The notes under the pieces are model-generated. The model was not told the origin of the DNA, ran no database searches, and saw only the letters and a program-made list of their open reading frames with translations. A stretch of 61,344 bases of DNA from a virus, in the IMG/VR virus record IMGVR_UViG_3300033153_010600, positions 1 to 61,344 of that record; one strand, 5' to 3'. The translations under genes were made by a program, and so were the position numbers. Below, piece after piece: positions 56,662 through 61,344 of this stretch; position 1 is the stretch's first letter; each line of letters starts with the position of its first letter.

Positions 56662-56940
56662 ATGTTTACTCGCTGGACAGCCCTATTGTGGCGGTGGTTC
56701 CGTATGCAGATTACATTTCGCTGGCCGATTCGCTCCCCAGTTTCGATCGACCTGCGAAATTTCATCTACATGTGCCGGCGGCTTCGGCGGCGGACTAACT
56801 GGTATCGGTGCGTCGACTGCGGGCGGTGGGCGCACACGGACCTCGGCGTTGGCGGTTGCCACTGGGCCGAGCGGGTCGACGGCAAGGCAAGGATCGTCGG
56901 CTGGTGCGAAAAATGTGGCCGAAAGAGGACGATAACATGA
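56662..56940 (+). CDS. Zinc-ribbon protein, 92 aa
   Basis: ATG behind GGAGGGAAGGATA. RTNWYRCVDCGRWAHTDLGV...GWCEKCGRKRT has two CxxC knuckles (residues about 50–88) after a basic, aromatic N-terminus. Stop overlaps the next ATG (ATGA). Function unknown. Confidence 0.6.
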   Translation: MFTRWTALLWRWFRMQITFRWPIRSPVSIDLRNFIYMCRRLRRRTNWYRCVDCGRWAHTDLGVGGCHWAERVDGKARIVGWCEKCGRKRTIT

Positions 56941-57884
56941 ACGTCGTCTTTCTGATTAGTCGCCGATTACACGAGATGAAGGTCGATAGACACAGACCTT
57001 CCCTGGCTGCGGCGCTGACTCGTCGTGATGACTGCCGCGTCATCACGACCGGCCACGGCTGGCCGGGCTACGACAGCGGCAGGACGGTCTCGCAGAACTT
57101 GGCAAACATGGGGCTTTCGCCCGACGTGCTATGGGTATACCAGACGGCGGCCGACCATATTCACGAGGGTGTCCGCTCGGTCGAGGCCGTGAGGTGTCTC
57201 TTGATATACGACGCCTACGAAACCAAAAAGCGGAAGGCCGAGGTGGAGGCCGTCGAGCCGCAGGTCATCGTTCACACGCACGCCAACGACGCCAAACGCC
57301 TGGCCAAGATCGCCCCTCGCGCCAGGCGCGTCCACGTGCCGTTCGGCGTCGACAAGGCCACGTTCTACCGGCCGGACTACGGCGAGCGGCCGATCGACTG
57401 CCTGGTGGTCGGCCAGACGGACCCGGACACGTACCCCCTGCGTGCCCGGTGGCGGAGGCTCGTGGAGTCCGGGGCGATCCCCGGCGAGGTCCGGCGGATG
57501 CCGTCCTACCGGCTGGAGCCCGCCCAGTGCGTCCGCCAGTACGTGGAGTGGGGCGAGCACATGCGGCGGGCGAAGATCGTGCTCACCGGCGGCTCGAAGT
57601 ACCGCTACGCGCTCCAGGTCTACTACGCCGCGGCGATGTGCGGCTGTGTGGTGGTCGCGGACATGCCGGACGACTTGGTCTACCGCGAGACGCTGGGCGT
57701 GCACCAAGTGGCAGTCGACGCGGGAGCCATTCACGATTCGCTGGCGAACACCGTCAAGCGACTTCTCCGAGATGACCTGGCGATCCGCCAGCGCGGCCTC
57801 GCGGCCCGCAACACATGCCTGGAACTCTACACGACGGATATCGTCGCGGAGCGGTTCGTCGAGGAGTGCAGTGACAACGGCTGA
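56937..57884 (+). CDS. GT-B glycosyltransferase-like protein, 315 aa
   Basis: MNVVFLISRRLHEMKVDRHR; VIVHTHANDAKRLAKIAPRA; VHVPFGVDKATFYRPDYGER; CLVVGQTDPDTYPLRARWRR; KIVLTGGSKYRYALQVYYAA (donor-site strand); VVVADMPDDLVYRETLGVH. Paralogous to the minus-strand gene at 57909 (shared YPLRARWR, SKYRYAL and DMPDDxVxRxxLG). A full array repeat (57871–57906) overlaps its stop. Confidence 0.78.
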   Translation: MNVVFLISRRLHEMKVDRHRPSLAAALTRRDDCRVITTGHGWPGYDSGRTVSQNLANMGLSPDVLWVYQTAADHIHEGVRSVEAVRCLLIYDAYETKKRKAEVEAVEPQVIVHTHANDAKRLAKIAPRARRVHVPFGVDKATFYRPDYGERPIDCLVVGQTDPDTYPLRARWRRLVESGAIPGEVRRMPSYRLEPAQCVRQYVEWGEHMRRAKIVLTGGSKYRYALQVYYAAAMCGCVVVADMPDDLVYRETLGVHQVAVDAGAIHDSLANTVKRLLRDDLAIRQRGLAARNTCLELYTTDIVAERFVEECSDNG

Positions 57885-57906
57885 AAGTCAAGAAGTGTGT
57901 TGCGAG
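57871..57906 (+). repeat. Solitary full array repeat between convergent genes
   Basis: GTGACAACGGCTGAAAGTCA then AGAAGTGTGTTGCGAG, at the convergence of two paralogous glycosyltransferase genes. It supplies the last codons of the left gene (CSDNG). Confidence 0.75.
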
Positions 57907-57908
57907 GC

Positions 57909-58925
57909 TCACAGGCACCTCTCCACGGCCGCGACGAACCGCTCCGCGAAATGCTCCTGCGTGTACGCCTCCCGCCACAGCCGCCACGCCGCTTCGCTCC
58001 GCTCCTCCAGCCCGCCGTCGTCCTCCATCGCGGTACGCACCGCCCCGACCAGTTCGGCGTCGTTGGCCTCCGGATCGACCTCGACAATGTGCTTCCCCAG
58101 CCCATCCCTGAACACGTCGTCGTCCGGCATGTCCGAGACGTGCACGGCCCCGGCGGCGGCGGCTTCGGGGAACCTGGCGAGGGCGTAGCGGTAGCGGCTG
58201 GAACACCCCAGCACGACCTTCGCCCGCCCCAGAAGGTCCGCGTACTCCTGGACGTATTGGTTGGCCTCCGCCAGGTTCTTGGCCAGGTGCGGCGGACGGG
58301 CGTGACAGTGCACCGGCGTCCCGATTGCTACGGATACCTTGCCCTGTAGGTCCCGCCACCGGGCCCGCAGCGGGTAGTGCTCCCGCCCGATAGTCCCTGT
58401 CAGCACGACGGGTATGTCCCGGCCACGCCATGAGCGCCTCGCTGCCCCGAACACTGCCGACTCCGCACAGTGGTGGATCACCTCGACGGCGATGCCCCGC
58501 TTCTCCGCCTCCTCCAGACGCGGGCGGTCGTTCGCGTGCGACAGGACGCAAAGGCCGACGCGGCGGTCGACCATCTGCTGCCAGAAGGGTATTCCGGGAA
58601 GCCCGCCAATTCCATGCCACGCTTCTTGAAGCTTCTCCACTAATAGGTAATTGCTGCCAATGGATCGGTAATCCCTGACGGCCGGAATTCGCACGCCGCC
58701 AATCCGTGTTCCTTCGATCTTGTAGCCAATCACGGCGTCGATGTTCGGCATGAGTCGCTTGATGTTCTGTACGCCTGTCAGCTTGTTGTCCCAGTCCGGC
58801 CAACCCACACCCGAATAGTGGAACTCGACACCGCCGTGATTGGCCACCGCCTCCATATCGTGGCGGCGGGACGCGGAGACGCGGCGCAACCACATGAGAT
58901 ACGGGCAGATATAGAGCAGTCGCAT
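57909..58925 (-). CDS. GT-B glycosyltransferase-like protein, 338 aa
   Basis: MRLLYICPYLMWLRRVSASR; IAVEVIHHCAESAVFG; PVVLTGTIGREHYPLRARWR; KVVLGCSSRYRYALARFPEA; VHVSDMPDDDVFRDGLGKH. Homologous over its C-terminal half to the gene at 56937 but on the opposite strand, so an inversion or separate acquisition occurred. ATG overlaps the stop of the gene at 58925–59179. Confidence 0.78.
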   Translation of the reverse strand: MRLLYICPYLMWLRRVSASRRHDMEAVANHGGVEFHYSGVGWPDWDNKLTGVQNIKRLMPNIDAVIGYKIEGTRIGGVRIPAVRDYRSIGSNYLLVEKLQEAWHGIGGLPGIPFWQQMVDRRVGLCVLSHANDRPRLEEAEKRGIAVEVIHHCAESAVFGAARRSWRGRDIPVVLTGTIGREHYPLRARWRDLQGKVSVAIGTPVHCHARPPHLAKNLAEANQYVQEYADLLGRAKVVLGCSSRYRYALARFPEAAAAGAVHVSDMPDDDVFRDGLGKHIVEVDPEANDAELVGAVRTAMEDDGGLEERSEAAWRLWREAYTQEHFAERFVAAVERCL

Positions 58926-59179
58926 CAGTCTTCGTCCTCCTGGTCCTCCGGACAGCACACATGCCAATGGTGGGCGGGGACTTTGTCCGGAATCGGCCCA
59001 TCATAGTAGAGCACCCCATGCACGAGTGGCTTCTGGCAGTCGAGCCGCACCGTGCAGACGCCGCCATTATTATCGTCGCAGATACACTTCAGACACTCTC
59101 GCAACACAACTTCGCCGGGAAATTCGCCGGCTCTGAACAGCGTCCTGAGGACCACGCGCTGACCAATGTGCAGTGGCAT
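58925..59179 (-). CDS. Hypothetical cysteine-rich protein, 84 aa
   Basis: Starts MPLHIGQRVVLRTLFRAGEF; five to six cysteines (CLKCICDDNNGGVCTVRLDC, CCPEDQED). β-rich N-terminus. A degraded handle (GAAGTTGTGTTGCGAG, about 59098–59113) lies inside the coding sequence. Function unknown. Confidence 0.55.
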   Translation of the reverse strand: MPLHIGQRVVLRTLFRAGEFPGEVVLRECLKCICDDNNGGVCTVRLDCQKPLVHGVLYYDGPIPDKVPAHHWHVCCPEDQEDED

Positions 59180-59190
59180 GGCAATTTCTC

Positions 59191-59904
59191 TTATCGCTTC
59201 CGCGTCTCGCAACACACTTCTCGATTTTCAGCTAACTCCCGGCAGTCCTCCACGAACTCACCCTCGTGCCTGTACTGCATCCACTTTCGGTTGCCCCGCC
59301 TGGTGTACACCGCCGATACCACCCCAACGTGTCGCACCAGCGACGGGCTGTGATGCGCCCACCGCAGCCCCCGATCCTTGCACCAGCAGGCCACGTGGTA
59401 GTCCGTCTTTGTGCGACCGTCCGGCCTCGGGAACAGCTTCGCCAGATCCTCAGCCCTACCCCTCATTATAGCAATCGCTACCGCCCCGTACGCTTTGCGG
59501 GGCATCGACTTCTCCGGCAGGCAGAACCAGCCCCGCGACGGACCAAAGTTCTTTGCTATTTGTTCAGAGGTGTAGAGCGAGACCACCCCGGTGTCCGGCC
59601 AGGGCCACTGGGCCAGCTCCGCCTCCAACCACTCGCGGCAGCCACGGGCCACCAAGCAGTCGTCCTGGAATACGGCCACGGCGTCGCACGGCGATTCTAG
59701 GCACCCTCGCAGGGCGCGCTGGAACTGGGGCCACGGGCCGACGCTCCGCTCCGCGTAGTCCATCGGCCAGCGGCAGTCGGGCGTGCCCGGGTCCGCGTAG
59801 ACCACGCCGTCGGGCCAGCCGGCGGCGGCGATGCTCTCGATCGCATCGGCTAGATAGAATGTCCCTTTGCGAGGGGCCGCTGTCACGGCGGCGGACCAGT
59901 TCAC
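59191..59904 (-). CDS. GT-A-fold glycosyltransferase-like protein, 237 aa
   Basis: SAAVTAAPRKGTFYLADAIE, VAVFQDDCLVARGCREWLE (D-D metal motif, about residues 76–82), GAVAIAIMRGRAEDL, HHSPSLVRHVG. The C-terminus LAENREVCCETRKR is an in-frame array repeat (59206–59237). Adds sugars in the same cluster. Confidence 0.75.
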   Translation of the reverse strand: MNWSAAVTAAPRKGTFYLADAIESIAAAGWPDGVVYADPGTPDCRWPMDYAERSVGPWPQFQRALRGCLESPCDAVAVFQDDCLVARGCREWLEAELAQWPWPDTGVVSLYTSEQIAKNFGPSRGWFCLPEKSMPRKAYGAVAIAIMRGRAEDLAKLFPRPDGRTKTDYHVACWCKDRGLRWAHHSPSLVRHVGVVSAVYTRRGNRKWMQYRHEGEFVEDCRELAENREVCCETRKR

Positions 59905-59949
59905 GGCTCATCCCCCCGGGATTCCCGGCCTGTTTCGGGAAAATAGTAG

Positions 59950-59990
59950 ATAGCCCCTTGATACACAACCGATATATGCGATAATAAGGG
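59950..59990 (+). promoter_or_regulatory. Promoter of the 60-kb membrane protein
   Basis: TTGATA, 16 bp, GATAAT, about 45 nt upstream of the ATG at 60032; AGGGAGCGAGACC is the ribosome site. Confidence 0.5.
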
Positions 59991-60031
59991 TGTCGTGAGA
60001 ATAGTCTCACCAACACGAAGGGAGCGAGACC

Positions 60032-60346
60032 ATGAAGAAGCACTGGCATCAAATAATTGTTGCGATTTTGCTTATCGGCATTGGCATCGGTTTCTGGATG
60101 TTCTGGTTGTCCGGAGATCAGCCATCTGGAAATCTTCCGACTCGCGTCATGCCGCGCGAATGGGCCTGGAACATCAAGGCACTACGGGATGAATTGAACC
60201 ATGCCGGACAAGCCTTGGATGCAGGGGACCAAACCGAAGTCGCCGCAGCGATAGCCAGAATGCGCAAACAGTGTACGACGATTGAGCGAAACGTCCAGAC
60301 TGATAATGCGGCATGGGTGGCATGGACGGCGAAATTTAACTACTGA
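60032..60346 (+). CDS. Single-pass membrane protein, 104 aa
   Basis: MKKHWHQIIVAILLIGIGIG, then FWMFWLSGD: a signal-anchor helix followed by a helical periplasmic domain (ALRDELNHAGQALDAGDQTE, IARMRKQC). An isolated plus-strand gene between convergent minus-strand genes. Function unknown; a spanin-like or superinfection-exclusion role is possible but unsupported. Confidence 0.6.
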   Translation: MKKHWHQIIVAILLIGIGIGFWMFWLSGDQPSGNLPTRVMPREWAWNIKALRDELNHAGQALDAGDQTEVAAAIARMRKQCTTIERNVQTDNAAWVAWTAKFNY

Positions 60347-60570
60347 GATTTTCTGTCCAATTCCGTCCATATCTCGCACCAGTTCCCCCGGTCGCACAAC
60401 CACTCTGCGAACTTCCCGCCGCTGAGTCCGAGCCGGCGGCACCCGTCGCCCGACCATTCAGAACACCGCTGGCAGAGTCCGAGGTAGAGACCTGCCATCG
60501 CCCACTGCCTGGTCGCTAGTCCGTTCGATTCAAGCTCGTCAATCGCACGGGTGATCTCAGGACAAGCCAT
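60340..60570 (-). CDS. Hypothetical cysteine-containing protein, 76 aa
   Basis: Starts MACPEITRAIDELESNGLAT; CQRCSEWSGDGCRRLG resembles a small metal knuckle, and cysteines recur near the end (CDRGNWC). Convergent with the membrane protein gene. Confidence 0.5.
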   Translation of the reverse strand: MACPEITRAIDELESNGLATRQWAMAGLYLGLCQRCSEWSGDGCRRLGLSGGKFAEWLCDRGNWCEIWTELDRKSQ

Positions 60571-60584
60571 TTCGTTCCTTGCCG

Positions 60585-61337
60585 TTATGGTATTTTGCTC
60601 TGCATCCTGGCCTTCCTATGCCGTTTAATCTCTAGCCACGGTGTGCGATGTCTGTAGCCGCGGGGATACGGGATACCTGCAAGACAGTATACTACACCGG
60701 ATGCCCAAAGGGCGTACGAAAGGCTCAACTGGTCTCGTATTGGGCCGGAGCAGTATTCATTCCACCATATTTGGTTGAATAGCTCGCAACCAGGACGTCT
60801 TAGGATACATCCGCCCCAGGCCAAACACTTTGCGGCGTCAATTAGGTCGTCGTAACGTGTTATGTACTGGCGCACGATCTTCGGATCGTCCAGCCCCATG
60901 CGTACTACGGCGGCGGCCTCCTGGGCCACGGTTTTCCGTAGATTGTGCCGCAGTAAGAACAGTTGTGCCTCCGGCCTCGTTTCTACCATCGCCAAGGCGA
61001 GGCCCCGGGGATCGGTCAGTCTAACATTGGCGTCGACGTACAACGTGGTCGCGTCCGGAGGAAAGAACTCGTGAGCCAGGATTTTTGGCCGCCGGCTGGC
61101 TCTCCGCGGACTGCCGTTCGCCCATTCGATAGGGATTCTGTTCCATGGCTCAACTACATTGCCGTCCGTTATCGCCACGTAGGAGACGCCGTCCTGCCGG
61201 GGCTGCGCCTGCAGCTGGTCATAACCACCGATGCAAACCGTATAGACATGGAGCTCGGGAAGCCGAATCTCCGACATGCCTAGGTAGGGCAGGTAATACT
61301 CGTGATCAAGCCCGAGCCATGTCCGAAGCTGACTCAA
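60585..61337 (-). CDS. DUF616/TOD1-type glycosyltransferase-like protein, about 230–250 aa
   Basis: From ATG 61277: MSEIRLPELHVYTVCIGGYD, SYVAITDGNVVEPW, HEFFPPDATTLYVDANVRL (DxN metal-type motif), FLLRHNLRKTVAQEAAAVVR. This matches the DUF616 pattern (Y-x-D-x-N/K, then H-P-R/N). The frame is open to the window edge (61337), so the start is uncertain. It closes the glycan cluster in this window. Confidence 0.7.
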   Translation of the reverse strand: MSQLRTWLGLDHEYYLPYLGMSEIRLPELHVYTVCIGGYDQLQAQPRQDGVSYVAITDGNVVEPWNRIPIEWANGSPRRASRRPKILAHEFFPPDATTLYVDANVRLTDPRGLALAMVETRPEAQLFLLRHNLRKTVAQEAAAVVRMGLDDPKIVRQYITRYDDLIDAAKCLAWGGCILRRPGCELFNQIWWNEYCSGPIRDQLSLSYALWASGVVYCLAGIPYPRGYRHRTPWLEIKRHRKARMQSKIP

Positions 61338-61344
61338 GTCGCGG

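Noticed and set aside
1-61344. Global TAG recoding (code 15)
   Set aside because: Several genes end at TAG where read-through would run into an out-of-frame or antisense gene (52137, 60340, 3918), so TAG works as a stop in most places.
1-61344. tRNA genes
   Set aside because: Scanning by eye for GGTTCRANNCC arms with matching acceptor stems gave no convincing candidate; a tRNAscan run would be decisive.

Overview
This window looks like part of a tailed double-stranded DNA phage (or prophage) of a GC-rich bacterium. It carries terminase small and large subunits, a portal–MuF head protein, a RecT/exonuclease recombination pair, a Toprim primase, an SF2 helicase, phage DNA methyltransferases and dense, overlapping, strand-coherent operons. 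No rRNA, no recognisable tRNA and no bacterial core genes are present. The host cannot be fixed from sequence; the base composition, REP-like palindromes, radical-SAM proteins and CsrA would fit a planctomycete-like or similar environmental bacterium, but that is a guess. No tail or lysis-cassette genes were recognised, so the phage genome probably extends beyond the window.

Layout. 1–25.7 kb is mostly minus strand: small early-type genes and an HNH nuclease behind an operator array (1.9–2.2 kb); a portal–MuF protein interrupted by an intein whose presumed homing endonuclease is encoded on the opposite strand (3.0–6.2 kb); TerL/TerS (7.8–10.2 kb); a decayed ParB–methyltransferase; two radical-SAM proteins; CsrA; and a block of secreted or virion-type proteins (two trypsin-like proteases, one with a collagen-like stalk, and a papain-fold hydrolase). 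25.7–44.3 kb is mostly plus strand: a ParB-like protein, four tandem paralogous solenoid-repeat proteins, helicase, exonuclease, RecT and primase, then the array locus. 44.6–61.3 kb is a large glycosyltransferase/sulfotransferase/methyltransferase cluster that probably modifies a surface glycan or the virion.

The outstanding feature is a CRISPR-like system. Three blocks of 36-nt repeats (39.0–39.2, 39.8–40.7 and 42.3–43.9 kb; about 41 repeats with mostly 36–38-nt unique spacers) flank and embrace a gene for a TnpB/Cas12-like protein (40702–41985). That protein seems to lack the RuvC-I aspartate and ends before the zinc-ribbon/RuvC-III part, so it is probably nuclease-dead. Immediately upstream lies a promoter–terminator non-coding unit (about 38784–39012) containing an 11-nt anti-repeat, a candidate tracrRNA. 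A second, minus-strand array (25678–25972) has its own promoter. About twenty more copies of the repeat's 3' half (GAAGTGTGTTGCGAG) are dispersed over the window. Several sit just downstream of a -10 box at the predicted transcription start, some lie in leaders (one inside the loop of an intrinsic terminator), and some are built into coding sequences. Repeat variation is concentrated at positions that keep a predicted stem paired. Together this suggests a phage-borne RNA-guided binding or silencing system with dispersed guide or response elements. cas1, cas2 and other adaptation genes are not seen.

Other notable items are a two-copy structured RNA family (13.2 kb and 37.8–38.1 kb, each with a consensus promoter), a multi-hairpin RNA at 23.6 kb, a three-copy palindromic element that inserts in frame into genes, and two genes with an in-frame TAG followed by clearly protein-like sequence.
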